From Bacteroidales bacterium (GTDB lineage: Bacteria; Bacteroidota; Bacteroidia; Bacteroidales; UBA932), in assembly GCA_017452265.1 (NCBI GenBank), contig JAFTMS010000011.1:1-64000 (forward strand): DNA of 64,000 nt, read 5' to 3'. The notes under the pieces were generated by a model. That model made no database searches, was not told where the DNA came from, and saw nothing but the letters and a program-made list of their open reading frames with translations. Made by a program: the position numbers and the translations under genes. Within the stretch, counting starts at the first letter, position 1. Every line of letters starts with the position of its first letter. Of this stretch, positions 53,287 through 61,217 are shown piece by piece.

Positions 53287-53475
53287 ATGGATAGCAGGAA
53301 ATTAAAGAAAAGAAAAAGGCAGGCAGACAAGACAAAGAGGATTTTCGAGGAATTGAACAGACCTGTGACCTACATCCTCGATGATGTAAAGGAAACTGTG
53401 ATCACTGAAAACACCTACAGGGCAATTCCTTATAAAGTCCTGAAAACCTATTTTCTCCCTAAGGGATTGTTCTAA
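53287..53475 (+). CDS. Small basic protein of unknown function
   Basis: 62 residues, Lys/Arg-rich N-terminus (KLKKRKRQADKTKR), no membrane segment. I do not recognise it. A terminator directly follows, supporting a real transcription unit. It is the only rightward gene of the element. Its size and charge would suit a DNA-binding accessory (excisionase-like) protein, which is speculation. Confidence 0.5.
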   Translation: MDSRKLKKRKRQADKTKRIFEELNRPVTYILDDVKETVITENTYRAIPYKVLKTYFLPKGLF

Positions 53476-53482
53476 AACGAAG

Positions 53483-53521
53483 AAAGCGGTATTTGACCCA
53501 CAAAGTCATTTACCGCTTTTC
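53483..53521. terminator. Bidirectional terminator
   Basis: AAAGCGGTA / TACCGCTTT stem (53483-53491 and 53511-53519) with A-run and T-run on either side, between the small gene and the convergent lipoprotein gene. Confidence 0.75.
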
Positions 53522-53543
53522 TTGTTATGAATATTATCAGACC

Positions 53544-54347
53544 TTAGTTCCAAACTATAGTATATTTTTCTTCGAACCCAAACTCATTACCATCATCGCT
53601 ACACATGTTGCATTCCGTTATATATCCTTCGCCGTCAAATTTGTAGTTACATATTCCATTTATTGTTTCAGAAACATTGCGATCATTTTCATCGAACCAA
53701 TAATATGTTTTCGAAAAATGGGTTGGTAGTATATCGGTTCTTCCACCAATAAGTTCAGGATGTGCGACGCACAAAGGATTTTCGTAGAATCCAGATGAAA
53801 GGACATATGGGATAATCGGATTAAAGCCATTGGTTTTGATAGTTGGCATATCACTATCGTAAATAAAACGAAATGACTCGGTAAGATAGCCTTGAGTTCC
53901 TCCGTCATAAACTCCTCTCGAGTAAAATTCTCCACTACTAATCCAACTGAATCTGTAAGCATATTTGGATGTTGTCAGATCTGTAATCTCTACTAGTCGT
54001 CCATCGTTGTATCTGACATCATAATAACTGTTGTAATTGCGAATAAGCCCATCATTTAATGAGGCCACTCCATATGGTGATATAATTGCATCGTTGTTCC
54101 AAACATAGTCGTGTTCTTGCGTATATTCTCCATTATTATGTATAACCTTCAGCAATTTTCCAGCATTGTCATATTTGAAGTCCCATAGTGAATAGCCAAA
54201 GTCTGAACTATTTATTTCTAATCTTGTAATCTTCTTCTCACCTGTTACTAATTCGTATTGAGGCTCTACTTCTTTGCTACATGCTGAGAAGTTTACACAG
54301 AATAGAATAGTTCCTATGGCTATTCCAATAAATTTTAGAGTTTTCAT
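53544..54347 (-). CDS. DUF4595-like lipoprotein, paralogue 2
   Basis: 267 residues from the ATG at 54347 (MKTLKFIGIAIG); lipoprotein signal ends VNFSACSKE (Cys about 23). The body has repeated YD-like short beta hairpins (WDFKYDNAGKLLKVI, YKFDGEGYITECN) of the DUF4595 type. It shares with its neighbour the segment IPY...NPLCVAHPELIGGRTDILPTHF. Cargo of the element; surface or periplasmic; function unknown. It is 18 bp downstream of the paralogue. Confidence 0.75.
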   Translation of the reverse strand: MKTLKFIGIAIGTILFCVNFSACSKEVEPQYELVTGEKKITRLEINSSDFGYSLWDFKYDNAGKLLKVIHNNGEYTQEHDYVWNNDAIISPYGVASLNDGLIRNYNSYYDVRYNDGRLVEITDLTTSKYAYRFSWISSGEFYSRGVYDGGTQGYLTESFRFIYDSDMPTIKTNGFNPIIPYVLSSGFYENPLCVAHPELIGGRTDILPTHFSKTYYWFDENDRNVSETINGICNYKFDGEGYITECNMCSDDGNEFGFEEKYTIVWN

Positions 54348-54365
54348 TATAGTCATATCTAAAGG

Positions 54366-55049
54366 TTATTCCCAAGTCAAAATCATTGGGTTTGACTGAT
54401 TTAAATAAATTTTAGTGATATAGCCCTCTTTGTCAAATTCATATGTCAAGAGGATGCCACCTATCATTGTAGGCAATTGTTTGGTTCTTACTCCCAAAAG
54501 CTCAGGATGTGCCATAGATAAGTTATCATATTGAAAAATAAGATATGGGATAAGAGGACAATAACCTTTCTTTAAAGGTTCTCCATAGGTAAATGATAGA
54601 TTAGAGCCTACATAGCTTGAGATTGTTTTAATTTTGTCGCCATCCCAAGTAATTGTGGTTGTATCATATTTAGTAAGTCTATTAGAATCGTTGTAAGTGA
54701 ACGTTTCGTCACCACTATTGCTCTTTACTCTTCCATTTTCCAAAGCAACTGCATATTCGTCATCAATCATGATAACATTGTCACTCCAAGTATAATGATT
54801 CGTCCAAGCATATTCCCCAAAATCAAACGAGCATGTTGATTCAGTCAGTCTTCCCTTGTCATCATATTTGAATGTAAAGACTTCCAGATCTTTCCCACTT
54901 TCGTCATCCTTCGCAACCAACTTAACAAGTTTCTTCTCGTTGGAAAAATCTTCGTTACCATCCGGATTGTCATCCTTACTGCATGAAGTAAAGCCTACGC
55001 CCATAAGAACAGCCATCATTGCCATTCCAAACATTCTTAATGTTTTCAT
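54366..55049 (-). CDS. DUF4595-like lipoprotein, paralogue 1
   Basis: 227 residues, lipoprotein signal ending VGFTSCSKDD (Cys about 23). The body consists of YD-like hairpins (FTFKYDDKGRLTES, FTYNDSNRLTKYD, TYEFDKEGYITKIY). Shared with the downstream gene: CPLIPYLIFQYDNLSMAHPELLGVRTKQLPT, cited here by its ends CPLIPYL and ELLGVRTKQLPT. Tandem duplication followed by divergence is likely. Function unknown. Confidence 0.78.
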   Translation of the reverse strand: MKTLRMFGMAMMAVLMGVGFTSCSKDDNPDGNEDFSNEKKLVKLVAKDDESGKDLEVFTFKYDDKGRLTESTCSFDFGEYAWTNHYTWSDNVIMIDDEYAVALENGRVKSNSGDETFTYNDSNRLTKYDTTTITWDGDKIKTISSYVGSNLSFTYGEPLKKGYCPLIPYLIFQYDNLSMAHPELLGVRTKQLPTMIGGILLTYEFDKEGYITKIYLNQSNPMILTWE

Positions 55050-55415
55050 TCTCTTGAATTTTGTTGTGCCCTCACAATTCCCAGATGAAAGCGGGTATAA
55101 ATAAAGGTGTGGGAACTTATTGTCTTATCCTACACTCGGGTCTTCGCATTACCTCTGGAATGGATAAAGACAATAGCCCACACCAAAAGATATGTGAAAA
55201 GCCAAGATAGGCTGTACATATCAAATGATGTGATGCCACTGCCTATTATCTTCATTCCATTTTCAAAGTTGCGAAGTTTGAGTGTAGAAGATAATTTCAA
55301 TAACACCTTTTTGTCAAAATGTCCTTCTTTGCCATTGCTGGCTCGGAATTGCGACAAAGTTAACAAAAAGATGTGATATTGTATAGATTCCCAATTCCAA
55401 TTTTCTGAAATGGCA

Positions 55416-55468
55416 GGTAGATTTTCAAGGTCTCCCTGTATAAGAGAAAGATTTCCTAAAAATCTACC
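55416..55468. repeat. Inverted repeat after the short recombinase gene
   Basis: GGTAGATTTT (55416-55425) and AAAATCTACC (55459-55468), a perfect 10-bp pair with a 33-nt loop, 10 bp past the stop of the recombinase gene. It may end its transcript. The rest of 55050-55478 shows no convincing gene. Confidence 0.5.
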
Positions 55469-55478
55469 ATGCCTAAAA

Positions 55479-56066
55479 TCAGAATGTCAGACAGTCATAA
55501 GTCTCCAAAATTTCCTCCTGTCTCAGACCCAAGTATCGTTTAGTAATGCTTACGCTGGAATGATTGAACAATTCCATAAGTTTAACTAAGGCGAGTTCTG
55601 CATTATCAGAGGATTCAAACACTTTTCTGCCAAAGGTCTTTCTTAACGAATGGGTGGAGAAGTGCTTTATCTTCAAATTGTAATGGTCTTTCAGTTCTTT
55701 AAGGACAAGGTTTATCCATTGCACAGAATAAGGTTTACCTTTGGTGGATAGGAAACAAGGTTCGTCCATATTCTCAATATGTAATGCTTTGTGACAGTCC
55801 TTGATATGTTTCTGAAACCCCTTGTTTATCTTCACTTCTCTGCGTTTCCCTGTTTTCATCTCTATCAGCACAAACTTGGCTTCATCGTTCATAAGCATAT
55901 TCCAAGTAAGGCGTAACAGGTCAGATATGCTTAAACCAAAGAAAATTCCACACCCAATAAGCAGACTTATTCTGTAGTTCTTATCCCTGTAGAGTTTCCT
56001 CACCAATGTTGTAGCACTATCCCATTGTAGATAATCGCTAGTTGTGTAGCTGTTCTTCAAACTCAT
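55479..56066 (-). CDS. Short tyrosine recombinase, catalytic domain only
   Basis: 195 residues, lacking arm-binding and core-binding domains. Catalytic parts: KTGKRREVKI (Lys), HSLRKTF (HxxR), FNHSSVSITKRYLG (His and Tyr nucleophile). At the Arg I position, normally GLRISDLL in this subfamily as I recall it, it reads GLSISDLL. IntDOT-type integrases can work without Arg I in that place, so inactivity is not certain. Such short recombinases are frequent in Bacteroidetes elements. Confidence 0.82.
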   Translation of the reverse strand: MSLKNSYTTSDYLQWDSATTLVRKLYRDKNYRISLLIGCGIFFGLSISDLLRLTWNMLMNDEAKFVLIEMKTGKRREVKINKGFQKHIKDCHKALHIENMDEPCFLSTKGKPYSVQWINLVLKELKDHYNLKIKHFSTHSLRKTFGRKVFESSDNAELALVKLMELFNHSSVSITKRYLGLRQEEILETYDCLTF

Positions 56067-56176
56067 TTCAATAATATTTGATTTTTAATGTAAGTGAAAG
56101 TAAAATTAACTCCCATTATTTAAGTGATTGATAATCAATGAGCGTTAATTTCACTATTAGGTAAAAGTGTAAGTTA

Positions 56177-56629
56177 TTAGATTTGCCCATCATCAGCGAA
56201 ACTATAGCAGTTCTCCCTTGTATAGATGATATGGTCTAACACTTGGATGTCTAAGAGTTTTGCGGCTTTGGTAATCTGATTTGTAGTCTTTATGTCTGAC
56301 AGACTTGGCGTGACATTTCCGCTTGGATGATTATGTGCGAGAATCATTGCCACAGCATTAGTAAGTAATGCACCTTGCAGGATTGTACGGACATCGCAAC
56401 AGGTACTAGCCAGCCCTCCCTCTGATATGATTCTGCATCCAAGAACGTGATTGTTCTGATTCAGATATAGGACTCTGAAAGTCTCTGTATAGTCAAGTGT
56501 GTCATCATCGTGGATTTTCAGCATTACCTTGTATGCATCCTTTGCATCACGAATCTTTGTCCGCTTGTCGTATGGAACAGTGTTTCTATAAGACAGTTGC
56601 ACCTCTGCTATGTTGAAATTTGTATTCAT
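56177..56629 (-). CDS. JAB-domain RadC-like protein
   Basis: 150 residues. The JAB metallopeptidase-like motif is intact: LAHNHPSGNVTPSLSD (HxH...S...D zinc set). Unlike chromosomal RadC it lacks the N-terminal helix-hairpin-helix. RadC-like proteins of this length are typical of Bacteroidetes mobile elements; function unproven, not a DNA repair enzyme as once thought. Confidence 0.88.
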   Translation of the reverse strand: MNTNFNIAEVQLSYRNTVPYDKRTKIRDAKDAYKVMLKIHDDDTLDYTETFRVLYLNQNNHVLGCRIISEGGLASTCCDVRTILQGALLTNAVAMILAHNHPSGNVTPSLSDIKTTNQITKAAKLLDIQVLDHIIYTRENCYSFADDGQI

Positions 56630-56650
56630 TTCCTTTATAGTTAATTAGTT

Positions 56651-56681
56651 AAAAAGAGGACACCCGATAATGGATGTCCTC
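56651..56681 (-). terminator. Rho-independent terminator
   Basis: Minus strand GAGGACA / TGTCCTC stem followed by five T, just after the small membrane-protein gene. Confidence 0.8.
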
Positions 56682-56689
56682 TCTAAGTG

Positions 56690-56818
56690 TTAATGAATAT
56701 TTATAAAAATTATGTACGCAATGAGCAATAGTAAAAATAATGGTGGGCATATGAAACATAAACCCACCAAAACGATTATTACTATAAGCCAGATAATGAT
56801 AGGAAACAGACTTCTCAT
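56690..56818 (-). CDS. 42-residue small membrane protein
   Basis: Frame ATG at 56818 to TAA at 56690: begins MRSLFPIIIWLIVIIVLVGL and is almost wholly Ile/Leu/Val, i.e. one or two membrane helices. It starts 2 bp after the DUF3871 stop and a terminator follows 9 bp after its stop, so it fits the transcript exactly. An overlapping 67-codon frame at 56649-56852 is less likely, since it overlaps DUF3871 and runs into the terminator. Confidence 0.6.
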   Translation of the reverse strand: MRSLFPIIIWLIVIIVLVGLCFICPPLFLLLLIAYIIFINIH

Positions 56819-56820
56819 AG

Positions 56821-57834
56821 CTAATCAATAAACCATTTGTATTCCTCATCACCGTGTAAAGCCAAGTTTATTCCTTGTGCCATTTCAGTAGCGTTCAGAG
56901 AACGGTCTAGGAAAGAATCTATATAACTGCTCTTGTTAGCTCCTGTCAACAGATTGTAAAATTTCCACATGTTGAGTTCTCCACCTATACCACAGAAATT
57001 TTCATCATGGATATAGGATTTTGCAACAGAGTTTATTTGGGTATCTGTCAGCAACATTCTTGGGATTCGTTTCTGCATGACTGTTGGCAAGCATTGATAA
57101 AGTCTCATTCTGCCTAAAATCTGACAGAACTGATGTTCGCTCATTGTTGTGTTTCCTAGAGTCTGCAACAGGTGGATTTGTTTCGCTGGATTGAAATTGT
57201 TGAATAGTTCCATAGCTCCGTTATATAGTTCAGCGGCATTGGTAACTCTCAAATCATCTTTGTAGCCATCTGTAAATATGCACATATTACAGCATACTTG
57301 ATTCTTAAACCCTATAGCCAATTTGAAAAGTTCTGGACTTTTCTTTGAATAGAGATTCATCTGGTTATAGGCTCTAACTCCAACTATAGAAAGGTTTAGT
57401 TTATTCCCTTCTATTGTTTCATAGATAGATGGCACATCTATACTGAAAGCACATCTTTCATAATAGATAGTCTTTTCACTCTCTAGGAGTTCATTTGCTT
57501 TCTTGTGAATCGCTTCCGGTGTTCTGCCCTTGATAACATGAGAAACACGGATTTTCGGAGCGTCCACAATTTCACCGCTAAAGTAATCTTTTACGGCAGC
57601 CATGATGATGTTAATAAACTGTGCATGGTTAATTGTCAGTTCATTGTCTTTAGCGAAAACAGGTGTTATACACTCATTAGATAAATGGTAAATATCCACT
57701 TCCTGCGTATTCGCTTCTATAAAGTGTAAATTACTGCTAGCTCTGGAAAGATTGTCAACAATTTCCGCTTCCTTTGCAACTTGATTGAAATTGCGTTCTC
57801 TTACCTGTGTAGGCATTAAAATTAAATTACTCAT
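56821..57834 (-). CDS. DUF3871 family protein
   Basis: 337 residues from the ATG at 57834 (MSNLILMPTQVRERNF). It matches what I know as DUF3871, a family confined to Bacteroidetes mobile elements and of unknown function. Marks: HVIKGRTPEAIHKKANELL, FSIDVPSIYETIEGNKLNL, CNMCIFTDGYKDDLRV, GELNMWKFYNLLTGANKSSYID. No signal or membrane segment. Followed at 2 bp by the small membrane-protein gene. Confidence 0.78.
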   Translation of the reverse strand: MSNLILMPTQVRERNFNQVAKEAEIVDNLSRASSNLHFIEANTQEVDIYHLSNECITPVFAKDNELTINHAQFINIIMAAVKDYFSGEIVDAPKIRVSHVIKGRTPEAIHKKANELLESEKTIYYERCAFSIDVPSIYETIEGNKLNLSIVGVRAYNQMNLYSKKSPELFKLAIGFKNQVCCNMCIFTDGYKDDLRVTNAAELYNGAMELFNNFNPAKQIHLLQTLGNTTMSEHQFCQILGRMRLYQCLPTVMQKRIPRMLLTDTQINSVAKSYIHDENFCGIGGELNMWKFYNLLTGANKSSYIDSFLDRSLNATEMAQGINLALHGDEEYKWFID

Positions 57835-58311
57835 ATTGATAAGTGTTAAAAGGTTAATAGATAATCTTCTTTTTATATCAATACTGAGGAGGGGAATAAA
57901 GGGGTTATCTGCCACAGTTCGGGTCTCTATATATGATTAGGGGGCGAGATTCTTATGGGAGGGGTTTATATATACTTCTGAGGGGGACTTTTCTGATTTT
58001 TAGCTGAACTGTATATATCTAATAAGGAGACAGTGAACATCTTTAGAACATAATAGCTAATGATGTGTGATTTTTAGTTGCTACTATATATCCTGAAATT
58101 CAGACAGATTTTGCACATATCCTGATTCGCGGATTTTTGGGCAATATGCTCCTGCACCCATTAAAAATTAAGAGCCATAAGTAATTGCTTACCTACGGCT
58201 CTGTAACCATTAACTATGTATGTAATGATGCGATTTTGAATATAATGAGGGTGTTGGCGACATTTTTTACTAGGGACTATAAAATAATTTCTTGACAAAA
58301 ATTGTCGTAGC
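57835..58311. other. Gene-poor region upstream of DUF3871
   Basis: An AT-rich stretch with runs of G (aaagggg, ggggg) and no convincing gene or promoter. It contains the terminator of the helicase-like gene: AGAGCC / GGCTCT hairpin at 58171-58202 with a T-rich tail on the minus strand. Confidence 0.5.
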
Positions 58312-60108
58312 TTATAGGATTCTTGATCGAATGAGATAATATCCTCTCTTTTTATTATGCTCCTGCTTCACAGCCTCAAAGAAATCAGTGATAGTATGAG
58401 ATGTTACAGCCTTTTTAGGCTTCAAGCCCACTAAGCCAAAAATTCGCAGAAGTTCTGATTTGATAAAGCTAGCAGAGTACCATTGTCCTGCATAGAAAGA
58501 ATTTGCAATCAGTTTCTGTACCTCATCTCCTCTTGCTCTCTCATTGAAGTCCGCCAAGATCATAGCTTCCTTGATTCTTTTAGTGCTGTATTTCAACTTC
58601 TCAATTTCTGATTTACCGATTTTGAGGTAAGCATCCACAATGAATTTGTCAGCTTCCTCCAAACCTTGTAGCAACTGATAATCCATTTCGGTTTGACAAG
58701 GACAGAGCAGTTCCAACTGATTTACTATTGCTTTCCTTTTCTCTTTTATAAGTTTGGTATTGCAAACAATCAATCGCTGTTCATCGCCCAAGACATAGGA
58801 TTCATCCTCAGCGGTAACATTAAACATTCCGCAGTTAGCATATCGTTCTACTAGGTAGCCGTCATTATTGTAGAAGCCCTTTACGAAATCAAAGTTAATC
58901 TTAAAGTCAATTTTGTAGAAGCTAGTTCTTCCTTGTTCATCAAGCATATCCTTATATGGTGAACATTCCAAAAGGGTCTTGTATGCATCTCTAGCAGAGT
59001 TTGTAGTTGCATATGCATAAAAGGATTTGATCTGTTCATAGTTAAACCTTAAACATTCCATTGTTCCTTTCAGCTCATCCTTACTACGTATATTGAAGCG
59101 TGGATTGGTGTTAGTTACGAGACATATATTTCCTACCCCGTTTCTGAATCTGCCTACACACTGCACAGCATCCGTATATGGATCGAATATAGTGTAGTCT
59201 GCAATATAACAGTCTGCAAAGAGAAACACATTAGGTTTGAAATTTAGCTCAATATCTACAGCATTGTAAAAACGGGAGGTAAACCAATTGTACTGCATCA
59301 TCTTGCTTTCATCCCACACATCTGTTACGTTGTTGAACTTTGCTCTTTTCAATTTCTCTACACTCTTTTCAGAACAGAAAACAGCGGACTTGTCCAGAAT
59401 ATCAAGACGTATCATTAGCTCATATATCATATCTGTAGAGTTGCAGAATATGAAGCACTTGTCTTGCTCTTGCAGTACCTTTTTAACTGTAGGCAACACA
59501 TTATTTGTTGTGATGATATGCAGGTTCTGCACGTAACTGAAAGTCGGTACAATTTCAAGAATGTTAAAGTCCTTAAATCGAGGGTCAGTGAACTCCAATG
59601 GCGTAGCAGAAACCAATGCTTTATTCTCACATTCAAAGAACAGATCCATAGGAAGACTGATATGTTCTCTAAATCCTGAATCTTTAATGATCTTGTGACA
59701 TTCATCGAACAGCAGGAAGCAGTCGAAGCGTATATCCATATCCATGTCCTCAAAGGCGTTACGAACCTTGCAGAAACTTTCTGGAGTAGTAAGGATTTTG
59801 ATGCGCTTGCCTTGCTTTTGGCTACGGATCATATATCTTAATATGTCCTCTGCATAGATGTTGTCATGTACTCCGAACAGGTTATCATCCCTGTGCTTTG
59901 GGTCGTTGCACTTGCCTATGATCACAGGCTTGTTCGGCTCTATGATTACAGAGTTACGATTCGCCTTGATTTCACCATATGTAGCTCCAAGCCCTGTAAG
60001 CTTCTTATATAATATGGTGTTGGTAGGGATTACTTTATGTGGGAGCACATCCGTAAGGTATTGCCGCCTGCCACCTACCAATCCAATTTCAATATGTTTA
60101 GTTATCAT
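58312..60108 (-). CDS. Helicase-like protein with aberrant Walker A
   Basis: 598 residues with superfamily-2 helicase order: motif II LLFDECHK (DECH), motif III ALVSATPLEF and motif VI AVQCVGRFRNG. Motif I should be GxGKT, but the corresponding N-terminal segment reads LTGLGATYGEI with no Lys. Motifs at about 35, 130, 165 and 310. It may bind rather than hydrolyse nucleotides, or use another Lys. The C-terminal half (about 380-598) is unrecognised. Possibly the element's replication or maintenance protein. Confidence 0.72.
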   Translation of the reverse strand: MITKHIEIGLVGGRRQYLTDVLPHKVIPTNTILYKKLTGLGATYGEIKANRNSVIIEPNKPVIIGKCNDPKHRDDNLFGVHDNIYAEDILRYMIRSQKQGKRIKILTTPESFCKVRNAFEDMDMDIRFDCFLLFDECHKIIKDSGFREHISLPMDLFFECENKALVSATPLEFTDPRFKDFNILEIVPTFSYVQNLHIITTNNVLPTVKKVLQEQDKCFIFCNSTDMIYELMIRLDILDKSAVFCSEKSVEKLKRAKFNNVTDVWDESKMMQYNWFTSRFYNAVDIELNFKPNVFLFADCYIADYTIFDPYTDAVQCVGRFRNGVGNICLVTNTNPRFNIRSKDELKGTMECLRFNYEQIKSFYAYATTNSARDAYKTLLECSPYKDMLDEQGRTSFYKIDFKINFDFVKGFYNNDGYLVERYANCGMFNVTAEDESYVLGDEQRLIVCNTKLIKEKRKAIVNQLELLCPCQTEMDYQLLQGLEEADKFIVDAYLKIGKSEIEKLKYSTKRIKEAMILADFNERARGDEVQKLIANSFYAGQWYSASFIKSELLRIFGLVGLKPKKAVTSHTITDFFEAVKQEHNKKRGYYLIRSRIL

Positions 60109-60166
60109 TTCTTATAAGAATTTAAGGAAGAGAGAGAGGGTTAGCTCCCTCTCCCTTGGTTACTGA

Positions 60167-60844
60167 TTAAATAAACTGTCCAGCTTCACGCAAATAGTTA
60201 ACAATCTGTTCAGTTCTCTTTACTCGAAAAGTTATCTTTCCCTTTTTGCAAGGAAGAAAGGCAGAAACGTAGCCTGGTCTTTCCCTAAAAAGAGGGGTAC
60301 ACTGTAACATCATCCCCTTATCCACAAACAACTTCATAATGTAGAAATCACTAGTAAACTTAGCTACTTCGTAATCCTCTGGTGCAGGATCGAAGTCGGT
60401 TACTTCACCCTTTGTCAAGTAGCGAACTATGCCGTTAAAAGATTCATTCTTCAGATAGTACTTAAAACCAGCCACTCCTCTGGTCTCAATCCATGCATAG
60501 TGGAAATTTTCCTTGTCAAGTCGGAATTCAACATTAATATTGCCGTTCCTGTTCATGATTGACAACAGGGTTTCAAAAGCACCTGTATTATCATATGCCT
60601 GCTTCACGTTAGGCTTGTCACAATCAAGTGTGAAGTCAAAGCTGCCTGCGGGTTCTGCACCCATGTTCTCATTGAGGGATAATTCCTCAGAATATTCATA
60701 AACATTTTCGCCACCATGAGTCGGGCGTGCGTAAATATCATCGAGTTCCTTCTCGATATCTATTTCTGGGACAGCTACTATTTCAGCAGTCTTGCTATTC
60801 CTGTTTGCGTTTCGGGTCGCCACCACTACATTCTTCTTTTCCAT
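60167..60844 (-). CDS. Unrecognised element protein (225 residues)
   Basis: From the ATG at 60844 (MEKKNVVVATRNANRNSK). Acidic N-terminal part, then a mixed alpha/beta body (HYAWIETRGVAGFKYYL, FLPCKKGKITFRVKRTEQI). No recognised motif, membrane segment or signal. It lies 58 bp upstream of the helicase-like gene and probably shares its transcript, started from the promoter at 61058-61089. Confidence 0.7.
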   Translation of the reverse strand: MEKKNVVVATRNANRNSKTAEIVAVPEIDIEKELDDIYARPTHGGENVYEYSEELSLNENMGAEPAGSFDFTLDCDKPNVKQAYDNTGAFETLLSIMNRNGNINVEFRLDKENFHYAWIETRGVAGFKYYLKNESFNGIVRYLTKGEVTDFDPAPEDYEVAKFTSDFYIMKLFVDKGMMLQCTPLFRERPGYVSAFLPCKKGKITFRVKRTEQIVNYLREAGQFI

Positions 60845-61057
60845 AATTAAATAAATTAATGAATTTATACTTTTGTTATTATCAATCTTCAACGGGCGCC
60901 CATGTTGTTGATTGTTGTGTCAAAGTTCAAAGAGAGGTTTACTCGGTTCTCTGTAGCGATCTTGATTCTACCTTACTATTCTTCGGAGTGAACTTCCTTG
61001 TGTTGTTATTGGAATGAATCGCTACCGTTTCTCTTTCTACTCTCATTGTTTGACATT

Positions 61058-61089
61058 GCAAAGGTACGGCTAATTTTTGTTTTTGCAAT
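61058..61089 (-). promoter_or_regulatory. Promoter of the helicase-like operon
   Basis: Minus strand ATTG (61089-61086), 19 nt, TACCTTTGC (61066-61058). It gives a leader of about 200 nt, containing a GGGCGCCC palindrome at about 60894-60901. Confidence 0.7.
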
Positions 61090-61119
61090 ACCTAAAGCAT
61101 TGACTATCAATATATTAAC

Positions 61120-61192
61120 GCGTACTAAAAACCAGCAAGTTTACAGTACGCAAAAAAAATACGTACCAAAAAGTTTTACCTTTTCAGTACGC
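61120..61192. repeat. Iteron-like GTACGC repeats
   Basis: CAGTACGC at 61144-61151 and 61185-61192 (41 bp apart), the inverse GCGTACT at 61120-61126 and a related TACGTACC at about 61160-61167, each next to an A-run. They lie just upstream of the helicase-operon promoter. Operator sites or replication iterons are both possible. Confidence 0.5.
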
Positions 61193-61217
61193 ATTTCAGT
61201 ATATCGTGACTTAATTA

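Noticed and set aside
53066-53305. 79-codon frame in the left end of the element
   Set aside because: No promoter or ribosome site, overlaps the small gene at 53287 and covers repeat sequence.
55107-55376. Overlapping 89- and 78-codon frames on both strands
   Set aside because: Neither has a start signal or recognisable sequence; probably spacer.
56649-56852. 67-codon frame over the small membrane protein
   Set aside because: Overlaps DUF3871 by 32 bp and extends into the terminator; the 42-codon frame fits the transcript better.
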